A program made the position numbers and the translations under genes. From contig NC_065575.1 in the NCBI RefSeq assembly GCF_937616625.2, forward strand, positions 34,285,001 through 34,349,000: a DNA stretch of 64,000 nt. Reading direction: 5' to 3'. Source of the stretch: Mercurialis annua. Lineage: Eukaryota; Streptophyta; Magnoliopsida; Malpighiales; Euphorbiaceae. The notes under the pieces were generated by a model. The model searched no databases and was not told the DNA's origin. It saw only the letters and a list, made by a program, of their open reading frames with translations. Positions 24,728 to 36,055 of the stretch are shown piece after piece (position 1 is the first letter of the stretch; each line of letters begins with the position of its first letter).

Positions 24728-26352
24728 ACATTAGATAGCATAGACCAGACCTATCAATAGCACCCCGCAGCCTGTTGAGAATAAACCCAACTTATAATAG
24801 AGTGGACCTAAGTCCGAGTTATCGATGCCACAAGGAGTGAATTCAAGAGTGATTATCGATGAGAATGAACTTTAGTTGCGATTCAATTCGTTTAGCATAA
24901 TAGACAATTGGAATTTGTATTCAAGTATCAATTTAACAATAGCAATTAACTAAAATAAAACTTTCAATTAACAATTAATCAACAATTCTAGAAGACTAAA
25001 GCGCTTAAACAATTACGGATAACTCAATTAATAAAGGGGTTTGGAGGTCGAAACTACGCTTAGGTCATGCAATCAATGGTTCGGGTCTAGGGCTTCAACA
25101 AGTGAACCGAGCGTTCCTAAAGCATAACTCCCGCTCTCTCGAGCCTCAAGGAGTTATAAAATCACAAACAAGCCAACTAACCAAGCCTAATCCACTCTCG
25201 TGGCACTAAACACGATTAACAAACCAATTGGCGATTAACAATCCACTCTAAGGTTTCCTAATTTCTAACCCACTCTCATGGTGTCATTAATTAGGATCCT
25301 AATTGATCTATCCAATTAATTAACCTTCTCTCAAAGTGTTAACCGACCTAGAATCATGTTTTAGGTAGCTAAACTAAAACAAGCATTAGGGAAATCAATT
25401 AGAACAACAACAATAAGCCCAAACCCTAACCCAAATCATACATTTCTAAACTTCATTTCAACCCCCAAACAAAGGGGTTTTAGCCAACCATGGCTAAAAC
25501 AACAAACATCAAGCAAATAGAATAATAAATCATTGAGAGATAGATCTAATTACCTTTGTAGAAACCCAAGCCAATAACATTCAATAAGATAATACTTCAA
25601 TAATAAAATGAAAATAAATCTTCAATAGAAAAAGCTTAAGTATTCAACAATGGAGGAAAATATGAAAATCTGAAAATTCTATTGAAGAAGGTAAGGACTA
25701 AAACTTGGGGATTTCTAAAATTAGGAGAAGATTCAAAAGTACAAAATAGAATAATGTCTAGCAAAATCTTCTATACCTAAAATAAAGATAAGGCCCCATA
25801 TATAGTACTTACAAAAGAAGGAAAAAGACAAACATTCATTTACACATGTGTTGGGCCCAAAATAGCAAATTAATAAAGCCTTAATGCATCTTGAATTAAG
25901 ATTTCCCCATTCCAGCAAGCCCAAGCTCGAATAGAGCTCCTTGGGCTAAATGAGAAGCCCGATTCGAGCTGCCATTTTCTGCTCCAAATCTCGATCTTCA
26001 AACCTTCGTAACTCGGTGTAGAAATGTCCGATTAAGTCGATTCTTGAACCGTTGAAAAGCTCAGGACGTCTACTTTAACTTTCATGAAGATCACGAGTTC
26101 ATTTGAAGCTTCTAGCTAGTCCAAATTGGTCAATTAGTGCCCAGGGGTCAGCTTTTCAGATTTGCAAATGAGCTTCCGCATCGCTTTTGTCGTCTTTTCC
26201 AACTTTTGCACCAAAATGCTTCCGCAATGCTCCTAAGTACCTGAAATACTAAAACACGTAATAAGGCATACGAAATACCATAAAACCGTGATAAAACGTT
26301 AATAGAGCATGCGGAAACGACGCTAAAGATAGGAGTAAAAATACTCCTATCA
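24728..26352 (-). mobile_element. LTR-like block, minus strand, with terminal palindrome (copy 2)
   Basis: On the minus strand the block starts TGATAGGAGTATTTTTACTC at 26352. The first 25 bp form a palindrome with 10-bp arms (26328-26351). Its sequence resembles the block ending at 4874, so this is a repeat family rather than a single event. The left part (24.73-25.2 kb) may be element interior; no primer site or ORF was found to settle this. The left boundary is the junction with the neighbouring LTR-like block. Confidence 0.5.
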
Positions 26353-26989
26353 CAGCCAGCGAGACTAGCGATCTCTCGGAGGAGTGTTCAAAGATGAGTG
26401 TATCTGCAAAGAGAAAGTTTCTACAAATAAGCATTGAAATTAAAAAAAAAACAAATCACTGACTGACAAGATTGTAACTTAAGTTGATCCCCGCCAAGTC
26501 GTTCAGCCGGTCTCTACACTCAACTCCCTAACAATATGACAGAGTACGAGAGAAATCCCAAAAACACGGCAGGGGGATGCCTAGCGTCGGTAGATCGCCA
26601 AATCTGGTCAAAATATCTATCTGAATGGCCCAAATTTGAAAAAGGAAGGGGGAAACGCAAAATCAAATAAAAATAAAGATAGAAATATAATGCAAAGAAG
26701 ATAGGAGTCGGTAAAGGAACTCACATGCTCGACTAGCCACATCCTAGAGAGAAGGGATCCCTCACGCACAACCTGGTCCATGTTGCTATTTAGATAGGCG
26801 AGAGTAGCAGACCCTCAGTCATAGGACGCGACCAGATCCAAGTCCTTTAATGCCGGCAATACACAAATGGGCAGAGTAGAACCTGATTTACAGAATAACA
26901 TGGTCCCAAATAAGTAAAATATAAAGACTCGAGCGAGAAGATTAACGTCCTTCATGTTCCTCATAACACAATCTCGATACCAGTCGTAC

Positions 26990-27390
26990 ATCTCAGTATA
27001 CCGAAGGGTCCGGCCCTTGATATCTATTATAAAACCGAGCGTTTATGAAATATACACATCCCACTGGACATAGGTCGCCAAACCACTGTCAAATGGCATC
27101 GGCTGACCTCCGAAAACTATCCCAATAATATGTGAGAAGTCCAAAGGAGTCACAGTCAACTCCCCTACCAGCTAGTGAAAAGTGGAAGTCGTGTCCAACT
27201 ACTGATCCATCAACTCATGCAACGAAGCGTTGTCACATACCCTCGTCGCAGTAAACATTGCACTAGTGAAACGGCCAAAGCCTACAACATCTACTCGAGA
27301 CTGAACAACAAGGGGAAAAGAATCATACCAAGTCCCAGCATCAACAAAGTTTCCTGAAGTAGGGAACGACTCCCTACCCTGAAAACACAA
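26990..27390 (-). pseudogene. Plant mobile domain (PMD, aminotransferase-like) remnant
   Basis: The minus strand reads GRFTSAMFTATRVCDNASLH then ELMDQ, a stop, LDTTSTFH, a stop, and LVGELTVTPLDFSHIIGIVF followed by GGQPMPFDS. This matches the pattern of plant mobile domain proteins, in which 'LV(E)RWxxxTxTFHLPxGEMTxTLxDxxxIxGLxxxGxPV' is typical. Two in-frame stops replace positions usually occupied by tryptophan and leucine, and another follows near 27050. It is antisense to the LTR and PPT of the surrounding element. PMDs occur in host genes (MAIN family) and in retrotransposons and MULEs; context favours a retrotransposon accessory ORF. Confidence 0.7.
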
Positions 27391-28257
27391 AGAGCATTTA
27401 TACCGAAGTTAGAATTGCCCAAAAAACAGGCTAAAAAGGAGAAAATTCAACTAGAAGACAAGCACTGGGAGTGCACTGGCGCCACCACCATGTCGCTAGT
27501 GCATAGTGGCCGCGGCGCCACTTTTCCTCACTTTCCCGGACATTTTTTAGGGGTCCGACCCATTTTTGAGAAATTTCAAGTGTGTTTCGAACATACAAGA
27601 AATTAAAATGTCTACGTACGAGGAAAAGCTCAGAAAAATGTACCTCAAACTGAAATCTAGAGAATATGTGTTGCTCCAGGCGCAACAAAAGTGGGACCTC
27701 CTAGCCCGCCTTTAATATCAAAGCCTCCCGGGATGGCTTGTCAAATAGAATCCCTACACGGCTCCTTAAACCTCCATAATGGTGCCATACTCCAAAAAAA
27801 AACCGAGTTCGCAAGTTGAGAGAAAAAAACTAGAAAAGAGAAATGTGGATTGAAAAGTGAGCTAGAAAGCCCCATCCTTCTTAACACTTATAAGGCAGAA
27901 CCCTATAAGAGGATCAAATCAGCCACGAATCATGCCCAAAAGAGGTCGTACCAGAATTTGAATTTTTGAATCCCCAGAGCGCTACAGTTCCAAGTTACCA
28001 GACTAAGCTTTCGTCCTCAGCATAGTATGACAATCAAACATCCCAAGTACAAACGATATAAACCATCGACGAACCTGATCACTCCCTAGTGAATTAGAAA
28101 CAGACTTTCTACACTCCCTAATGGACTAACCATAAGGAAAAATCCCCAATGGACTAACTAGAAGGGAAAATCCCTAGTGGACTACCTAGAGGATTAGACC
28201 AGATTACAGATTAGAAAATAAATATTCCCATACACTAGCCAGCAGACTTCTCTAAAG

Positions 28258-28502
28258 GATCAGACCAGAAAAATTGCCCAGAAGACGGGATCGAAGCGGC
28301 CAACGATAGAAAGACATCACCACGCCATCCAGTATATATAGTACAACATAGCAGCGGACTAATCAGAGAATAGCCCCAGAGGATCACACTAGAAAGTTCC
28401 CTAGTAGACTACCCAGAAGACATTCCCGTAGGATCTGACCAGAAGAATTGCCTAAAAGACGGGATCAAACCGGGCAACGATAGAAAGACATCGCCACGCC
28501 AT
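28258..28502. repeat. 71-bp direct repeat, two copies
   Basis: 28258-28328 and 28432-28502 match closely, sharing blocks such as CAACGATAGAAAGACATC and CACGCCAT. Upstream at 28100-28200 a shorter motif (about CCCTAGTGGACTAACCAGAA) recurs three times. Together they form a degenerate minisatellite in the element's 3' interior. Confidence 0.7.
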
Positions 28503-29077
28503 ATAATATATGCAGAATGCGACATCCAGAATAGGATAACAATAGTTTAACCCTGCAAGCAAAACTTCAGACAGCGGAGAATCTAGTGTCAAGAAGACAC
28601 CCAAATATAGTCTATAATAGTTCAAATAAACTTTAGACATTTTCAACATTTGTGGAATAACTACGGACTCCTGGCACCTACACAATAGGGTGGCCCTTGG
28701 GACGGCCGAGGGGAAGTGTCCCTTCTACAAACCTAAGAAGTATCAGACAAGATAATTACCAGCAGCCCAAGCCATTGGATCACTCTCAGGAAAATTGAGA
28801 GTTTATAGCTCCATTCCACGGGACACCATCAGGCGGTCCGTGCCCAACGGGTGACCTTCATGACAGCTGAGAAGACCTACTCCTGGCCAGATGTAGAGTA
28901 GACTAGAACCAGGGGACATGAAGCCAGAGTCATGAATCACGAATGGTAATGCTCAAGCTAGGGGATTAAAAACCCACCAGCAAGCGAATACGTCCGATGG
29001 TGGGCAGTATCCTTATTGCTTTTCAAATAGCGAGTTACTTCTTTAACAAGAATTGACCTACTCTGCTAATTCTTGTT

Positions 29078-29092
29078 AAAGAGGGGGAAAGC
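29078..29092 (+). other. Polypurine tract of the Tat-like element
   Basis: AAAGAGGGGGAAAGC lies immediately before the LTR start TGTAGACACC. This is the plus-strand primer position of an LTR retrotransposon. Confidence 0.75.
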
Positions 29093-29381
29093 TGTAGACA
29101 CCTAATTTCTGGACAAGTAAAAAGTGATATAGGACTGAAGCGTTCAACGATGATTTCCAGAAAAATTCGTCCAGGTGACGAGTTATCAATTCGTTTGTTT
29201 TAACTCAAGCAGACGTGATCAGTGCACAGCTGCAAACATGATGGATTAAAACGTAATGAGCCGTATATAACCTGTAAAAATCCAAAGAAATTGTATTTTA
29301 AGTCTTAAAAAGTGGACTAATTGCAATATCTTAGAAGTTTATGGGCCAATTTGCTAGTTTGACGGACTAAAATTGACCATA
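29093..29381 (+). mobile_element. Tat-lineage-like LTR 5' part (copy 2)
   Basis: Starts TGTAGACACCTAATTTCTGG right after the polypurine tract and matches 23123-23409. The match ends at TTGACCAT; other LTR sequence follows. The matching LTR end and a primer-binding site appear 4 kb later (33400-33436), so foreign LTRs may interrupt this one. Confidence 0.7.
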
Positions 29382-31480
29382 CCCAAAACCATAGCGTCTC
29401 TAAAGCCCTTTTTAATACTTTCGGGCATCAAAAATGACTTTTAACCACATTTTACTTATCTTACAAGTTTTAATACAAATTTAATTAATAAAATAGAAGT
29501 TTGGCTTAATCCTAATACTAACTAATCTATCACCTCACGCTCCTAATCCTACCATCTCACTCATTTGCAGAAACTGAATCTAAATCAACTAATAGCTGCC
29601 CCGAATCACTATAAATCGGACTGGTAGACAGCGTAGCTAAAGGTCATACCAGAAGCACAAAAATCAAACACCTAACCTTAGAATTCCCATATAGGCCGAA
29701 CCACACAACCAAAACACACACAGTCAATTTCCAATATAGAAAACAAGCTAAAAATGCTTTGATTACGCAAGAACGCGGTGCTGCATACTGATCCGAACCT
29801 GGATTCCACATTCGGATCACCAAAAAACTAGCCAAGCACTTAGAACAGTACTTTTGAGGACCTATAATATTCCTTTATCACTTTTTATGTTGTTTTAGGT
29901 ATAACTGCTGAATTCTGTGTATTCTGGTAATAAAGGATATAATATGAATCGTACGACGTGTTTACTCGAATACCACACAATAAAGGGTATAAAAACCGCT
30001 CAATTTCAACACTCAATCATACGAATTCATGTAATAAAATCACTTTTTATGCTGTTTTAGGTATAAATGGTGAATTTGTACGATTCGACAATTTTTACGT
30101 CGACGACGAAGTTTTGCTTAACTTAACATAAGGTTAATCAAAAATTATGAATAGCCTTATAAGCTGCCATAGGGTTATTACGGGGATGAAATGGTTTATG
30201 ATATTATGGAAATGTCATATGGAGCGTACAAGGGTTTACTGTTAATCTATAATTATCAATTAAACTCTAAGAAGTTTTGAAATGTCATTTTCGATTAACA
30301 TTTGCAAAACGTGTTTTAAAAATGAAATAATCGATTACGATATTTGATATATCAACAACCGGGCGTAGAAGGCATATATCCTTGACGGATAGGCTAAGAT
30401 ATTGAAATTCGGTCTTAGAGAGCGTGTGGCCTCGGCCGACAGATTACAATATTGAATTTTACGTCGAACCTAGAGTTATTAAATTTGGTTGACAAAATGA
30501 GAAAAGTTTATTCAAAATGTTGAGCATGCAATTTATGAATTCGGCTTATAAATATATGGAAAGAGTTTTGAAATGTTTATGAGATAAAGTATTTTTGAAA
30601 ATTGAAGGTAGAATCGATAATTAGTTAACGAAATGGGTGTACATGAAAATGAAGTAAGAGTCTAAAGTTAGGCTCTTATTCTAAAATATTAAAATATTAA
30701 TAAATATTTAATGATTAGATCCAAGGGTTGAAGAACTTGGGGATTGGAAAAGTAAAGGGTAAAATTTAAAGAAAATAGTGAAAGAACTTTGAGTTTATTT
30801 ATTTACTTTTGAATATTATGAAGATGCATTAATTGTTTTATTTATATCAAATGTTTTTTCTATTCACATTGCATATGAAAGGTTTTGAACAACGATATGG
30901 ATCCGATGGAACAAACTACCTATTGGACAGCAATATGATTATGTGTGCACACGTATTAGATTAGTCTAAGCATAATGAATGATAAATTAGTAAAAAAAAT
31001 AAAAATATATGGCTCTCAAGTGGAAGCCTCAGCTCTTGAGACCCATGTCAATAGATTAAGTGAACAACCTCAGGTGATTGGTATAGCCATACTTCCAGCC
31101 CAAAGGTAGTGATTCTTAGAGTAGATCACAACCTAGACCGGGACAGTAGTGAATTTTAGTAGCCGCTCTCAGCCTAGGGGGTGATTATTAGAAGCCTTAC
31201 TCGCAACCAGGACCATTGAGTTATACATATGATAAAGCAGGAACACAAATAACATGAGGATTAGGATTTTAATCAGTTTTGTGTTTGGTTTTCATAAGCA
31301 TACGATTTTGGTTATTATAAATATTCATTTGTAAATGTTACAAACTCACTCATTTTTATACCGACCCTGCAGTTTTCCCATTTTACAGGAAAGAAGTGTT
31401 GCTTGAGGTTGGCTTCCGTTATTTTGTTCCTCGGTAGTCTGGTTTATTAAGAGTATGTTAGGAAAATTTGAAATCTAGAA
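29382..31480 (+). mobile_element. Gypsy LTR-like block (chromovirus-like), copy inserted or joined
   Basis: Shares with the LTR at 1-2066 the segment around 30898-30955 (ACTACCTATTGGACAG near a GATCCGATGG) and, around 31344-31390, AACTCACTCA followed by GACCCTGCAG. No ORF is conserved. Start and end are not marked by a TSD; the left limit is the end of the Tat-like match. Confidence 0.5.
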
Positions 31481-33399
31481 TTTATACTAGTCTTATAGTC
31501 TTAGTATTTTACATTTGTAAAAAGGATGGATATGTGTATGCATTTTACCTATTTTATTATAATATAAATGGTTTGAAATGCTTGATTAAATAGTAAGGAT
31601 GTATGTTAAAGATAAATCTCATGTAAATGGTAAGTTCTCACGTGTATGCATGTGAAAGATCACAAGTGTAAAAGATTTATGGGTTTTAGAGCTACCACTC
31701 TCATTTCCTAGCATTTGTCTAAGAATTTTATTCATGATATCCACATCCGCATCATTCCTTTCGGGGTAGAAAATAAGACCTTGAATATACAACAACTTCA
31801 TCACAAGAAGAATCACCATGAAATAGTGCACGAACGTGCACCAGCTTGGGTGCACGTACGTGCACCAGGCAGCACGATCGTGCATGGGGTTACACGATCG
31901 TGCTGCCATGACTTGAAAGGGGGAGTGTTTTTGGGCTTTTGCCCTAACTTTCGACGCAAGTAATCGTCGAATTTTGGATGATTCAAATGGACTTTAAACC
32001 TTAAACCTATACGTTTAAAGGATTAAAAGAACTTGGACAATTAGAGGAGTTCAATTAATTAAAACTTAAAGACGTTTTAATTAGGTCCACTATCAATCAA
32101 AGTGATTAATAGATAGAGGACTATGAGTTTATATCGAGGATGAGAATAGACTAGAAACGTTATATGTCTAGTGATGTCTATAGAGAGTCTACTCCTTAGA
32201 GTTAGAATTCTGGTTTCAATTGTGTTTAGCAGTTGTTTTCTAACTAGATCCGACGAGCAAGCAAGCTACCGGATCAGGAGAGTAGAGGGTGACCGAAATT
32301 TGTTTTGTGGATAACGATTTTGAGAGTTCGCATATTTACTTTTGAATATTAATGCCAAAACATTTATAACTCAAAATGTGTTTGAAATTGCATTGCATAG
32401 AGTCGATTTGAAACCAATATAGATCCACCAGAACGTGCTATCTATTGGGAAATAATAGGACTGTGTGATCACCGGTGTTATTAAATCATTGCATTATATT
32501 GCATACTGGTTGGGTCCTTTGGCCAAATGCTTGCAAAACGGCCTAGCCCTAGCATGTTATCCTGGGGAGCCAGTAATTCAATTTACGGCCCATCAAACCT
32601 TACACAGAGTTAAGATGACTGTGATAACATGAGTTCACAGTTCATCATGTGTTAAACAAGTGAGCCTTAGCTGTGGGATTAACCATAGTTAACCAAATGA
32701 GGTTTCTCTTAGGGTTTCATTTGGATCGGTTATTTCGATGCACAAAGTGTGTTTACATGCGATTTATGCTTTTATTGATATGCTTAAGTAATTATGTGAA
32801 TTCACTCATATTTGACCCCGTTGATTTCCCTTTCACAATTAAATGACATTTTGACGTGGCAAGACTTCCTGTTCTTTCACCGGAAGTCTTAAATAGATAA
32901 ATGTCACTATAGAGCTGTAATGTAGTTCTACTAGCCCACAGTAGTTCATTTATAAATGTTTTAACTCTGATGTGAAACTACTGTCAGTATCATTTTAGGA
33001 CAAAGGCATGTTTTATACAAAAAGGGCTTTTGCCAGATGTTTATAAAGAAACCTGGTTTTGATAAAAGTTTTATGATTGTTTGTCTAACATGCTTAAACT
33101 GGTTACTTGATGTGATAACCGATTTGCACTGCTGGCATTGTTTTCGGACAGGGCTATGTTAGGATACGTGCTGAGTACACATACTGCCCGAGCCCAGGAA
33201 TGCAATCGCACGGTTTTGATTACACTTTTATTTAAAGGTTTTCAAATGCTTGCAAAACGAGATTGAGACCTTTTATGTTTTCAAAACGCGAAAAGTTTTT
33301 ACTGTTTTTCCTAAGCATGCTACGGGTTTCGGAACAACCATTCCCATTCTCTAGCATCGGTCTCGGCACGAGATTCTGGGCACAAATCGGGTCGTGACA
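31481..33399 (+). mobile_element. Gypsy LTR-like block ending CGGGTCGTGACA
   Basis: Shares three ordered segments with 1-2066: around 32420-32476 (ending GTGTGATCACCGGTGTTA), around 32793-32842 (ATTCACTCA then GACCCCGTTG) and 33316-33399 (GCTACGGGTTTCGGAAC, then CCATTCCCATTCTCTAGCAT, then GGGTCGTGACA). Unlike the LTR at 2066 it is not followed by an iMet primer site, so it is a solo or truncated LTR. Confidence 0.6.
31826..31907. repeat. Cluster of CACG-type palindromes
   Basis: GTGCACGTACGTGCAC (31850-31865) is a perfect 16-bp palindrome. GTGCACGAACGTGCAC (31826-31841) is perfect except at the centre. GGCAGCACGATCGTG (31868-31882) and CACGATCGTGCTGCC (31893-31907) form a perfect 15-bp inverted repeat, and each arm also contains the palindrome CACGATCGTG. 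Confidence 0.9.
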
Positions 33400-33436
33400 A
33401 ATAGGCATCTCCTAGCTTAGCTAGATGGCGACTCCA
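33400..33436 (+). other. Tat-type LTR end and primer-binding site
   Basis: TGGCGACTCCA (33426-33436) matches the primer site typical of Tat/Ogre gypsy elements, complementary to a tRNA-Arg 3' end. The 26 bp before it (AATAGGCATCTCCTAGCTTA and following) are not part of the chromovirus-like LTR end at 33399, so they may be the last bases of the Tat-like LTR that began at 29093. Confidence 0.5.
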
Positions 33437-33539
33437 TTATTTTCAAAACATAACTAGATCCACAGTCAGCCATAAGGTTGAGCAAGCACCCCCGAACCCC
33501 ACTCCGCCTATAGAAATCATTTAAAACCCTTTTATATCT

Positions 33540-34450
33540 TTTAAAAATAGTTGTTAAAGTGTTATTTAGAAACTGATCTAGAAACAGTTTTATGAACTAT
33601 TGAAAAATATTGTTTAGAAGTTGGTAACTAGTTTTTTTTAGACCGTCGTTTTAAACTGTTTAGAAATTTTACAAACTGTTTGAAATTCTTTTTTAACCGT
33701 TTGAAACTATTTGAAATCTTTATAAACTGTTCAAAACTATTGTTTTGAAATCGTTTGAAGCTGTTTTTAAATAAAAGTTGCAAATTATATTTTTGGTAAC
33801 TATTTGAAACTGTTTGAAACCTTATTATAAATCGTTTTTAAAAACGGTTACAAAATTATATTTTAGAAACTATTTGAAACCATTTTTATACATTGTCTTT
33901 TGAAAATGATTGTTAATGTGTTATTTAGCAACTGATTTAGAATATGTCCTATAAACTATTGAAAAATATTATTTAGAAGTTGTTGGAAACTAATCTATTA
34001 TTTTTGAAACTGTTTAAAACTATTTTTTCTTCAAATAGTTTGAAACTGTTTGAAACCGTTGTAAACTCTTTGAAACTATTTTTTTTAAACCGTTTGAAAC
34101 TATTTTTAGATAAATGTTGCAACTTGTATTTTTGGAATCTGTTTGAAACCCTTTTATAAATTATTTTTTTAAAAACGGTTGAAAATTTGTATTTTAAAAC
34201 CCATTTGAAACCTTTTAATAAATTATCTTTTAAAAACAGTTGCAAAGTGTGTTTTAGAAACCGTTTGAAACTGTTTTTTAAAAAACAGTTGTAAATTGTA
34301 TTTTTAGAAACTGTTTAAAAAAAATTTATAATTTTTTTTAAAACGGTTGTAAAATTATATTTTAAGAACCGTTTAAAATCCTTATATTTGCTATTTTAAA
34401 AAAATAGTTGTCAAAATGTCGTTTAGACCGTTTGAAACTATTTATAATTC
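33540..34450. repeat. Degenerate GTTTGAAAC array
   Basis: Dozens of variants of GTTTGAAACTRTTT recur over about 900 bp, mixed with ATAAACTGTT and AAAACGGTTG units. There is no fixed period and no coding sense; long open frames here (for example minus 33973-34245) are by-products of the repeat. A second small array is at 53880-54140. Confidence 0.8.
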
Positions 34451-35357
34451 TTTTATTTTTTAAAAAATACGCTGAAATCAAATTTGAAGTAAACGTCCAA
34501 TTTTTAATTTTAAAACTAATTTTTTTTTAGTTTTTTTAGATATTTTTCTAAAAACACCATCTTCTTTTTCATTCATATCCTAAGCTCATTGATACTACTC
34601 CATGTAAAGAAGAACTCTGTAGTGGTGTTTTATGGTTTTATCATGGTTAAATCTATTTAGAGACCTTTGTACTACATTTTCGAAAAAGTCCTTATACTAT
34701 TTTTTTGTTTTTCCGCTCTACTTACATATGATTTTGAGATTTATTTTTTATTTTTTTCAATCCTCTACTTATAATTTTTTTATTCCTTCAATCCCTCAAA
34801 AGGACCTGAGAATTGGAATTTTACCAAATACAGAGATCCAAACGTAAATAGTTTTAGAGTAGGGGCCTTTTGAATAAAATTGGTAAAATAGAGGGGTCTC
34901 TGTATGAATTTTTCCTTTTATCATTACATGCAAAAATGACCGAAAATTGAGTCCTCAATGATGGTGCTTTTGTTAGGTCCTGGTCAGTTTTTTTTTTCCC
35001 AATTGTATTAATTATTTCTTTTATTAATTCTAGTTGTAATAATTAAGCGAAATTTTGTTCAGAAATAAATAATTATTAGTAGTTTTTAAAAATAAATAAT
35101 TACACATAAAAACTATTTATATTACAATTTAAAATTACAAGTGTCACGATCTTTAAATTTTACACATCGTTTATATATCTCGTCTTTCATAATTCACATC
35201 TATAACATTCTTTTTTCAAATAAAATTTTCAGTTTTTATTTTTTAATTTTGTTTATAGTTATTTTCAAATATCTCTATTTTTTCTATTAAATTTAAATTT
35301 AATTTTTTTGAGGTCTTAGATCTCATTTTTAACCATTGAATAAAGGATTATTGATTT
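34451..35357. other. AT-rich intergenic stretch
   Basis: No recognisable gene or element boundary. A short plus-strand frame (34632-34847) is AT-driven and unconvincing. Confidence 0.5.
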
Positions 35358-36055
35358 GGTTTAATCACCAAAAAAATCCGACCTTTTAGCCCCTTTTCAC
35401 TTGCACTCTGACGTTGCAATTTTGTTTATATCATCCTAATTCGCACCTTTCATTTCCAATGACACCCTAAAAACTGAATTAACCCTTTTTTACTAGAGAA
35501 AAGCCAATTTGATCTTTCACTTTTTGTATAAAATGTCAATTTGATCCTTCATTTTTAGTATATTAAATAATTTTCAGAAAATAAATTAAAAATGAAGGAT
35601 CAAATTGACATTTTTTTCTAGTAAAAAAAGGTTAATTTCGTTTTGGATCAATTACATATAAAATCACCACCTTTACACGAAATTGTAAAAATAACACGAC
35701 CTTTAAAACGTGGCAATTCAGGGCACCACCTTTCATTTCTTTTCAAAAATAACACGGACACATTTTTATTGGCGTTTTTGCTGACGTGGCATGACACGTG
35801 GCACTCACATCGGGTGTACAAATCAGCAAAATTTTATCAAAAAACGTGTCCATGTTGTATTTGAAAAGAAATGAACGGTGATACCCTGAATTGACACGTT
35901 TTAAAGGTCGTGTTATTTTTGAGAGTTCGTGTAAAGGTGGTGATTTTATATGTAATTAACCCATTCGTTTTTTAGGATATAATTGAAAACGAAAGGTGCG
36001 AATTAGGGTGATATAAACAAAATTACAACGTCAGGGTAAGTGAAAAGACCACACT
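35358..36055. mobile_element. MITE (outer), interrupted by another MITE
   Basis: The two ends are inverted repeats: the left CTTTTCACTT...TGACGTTG...TCATCCTAATTCGCACCTTT region (35394-35455) pairs with the right AAAGGTGCGAATTAGGGTGA (about 35994) through to CAACGTCAGGGTAAGTGAAAAG's region (to 36048). A second internal inverted pair sits at 35495-35560 and 35590-35635. The extreme right end is lost. Related in layout to the MITE at 55036-55606. No coding sequence. Confidence 0.75.
35645..35963. mobile_element. MITE inserted in the outer MITE
   Basis: Left end GGATCAATTACATATAAAAT and right end (reverse complement) GGGTTAATTACATATAAAAT continue as long terminal inverted repeats through TCACCACCTTTACACGAA. 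The flanks carry TTCGTTTT on both sides (35637-35644 and 35964-35971), an 8-bp TSD, or 9 bp with one mismatch. This suggests hAT- or Mutator-type mobilisation. 319 bp, non-coding. Confidence 0.88.

Larger units (their letters stand above)
26353..29077 (+). mobile_element. 3' interior of a Tat-lineage-like gypsy element
   Basis: The region ends in a polypurine tract (29078-29092) followed by an LTR start at 29093, so it should be the 3' interior of a plus-strand element. No pol is visible; that part is absent or lost left of 26353. The interior carries an antisense plant-mobile-domain remnant (26990-27390) and short repeats (28100-28502). Tat-lineage gypsy elements are known to hold extra ORFs, some antisense, between pol and the 3' LTR, which fits. 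The left boundary is the edge of the next element. Confidence 0.55.

Noticed and set aside
33973..34245. 90-codon minus-strand frame rich in F, K, N and S
   Set aside because: Direct by-product of the GTTTGAAAC array.
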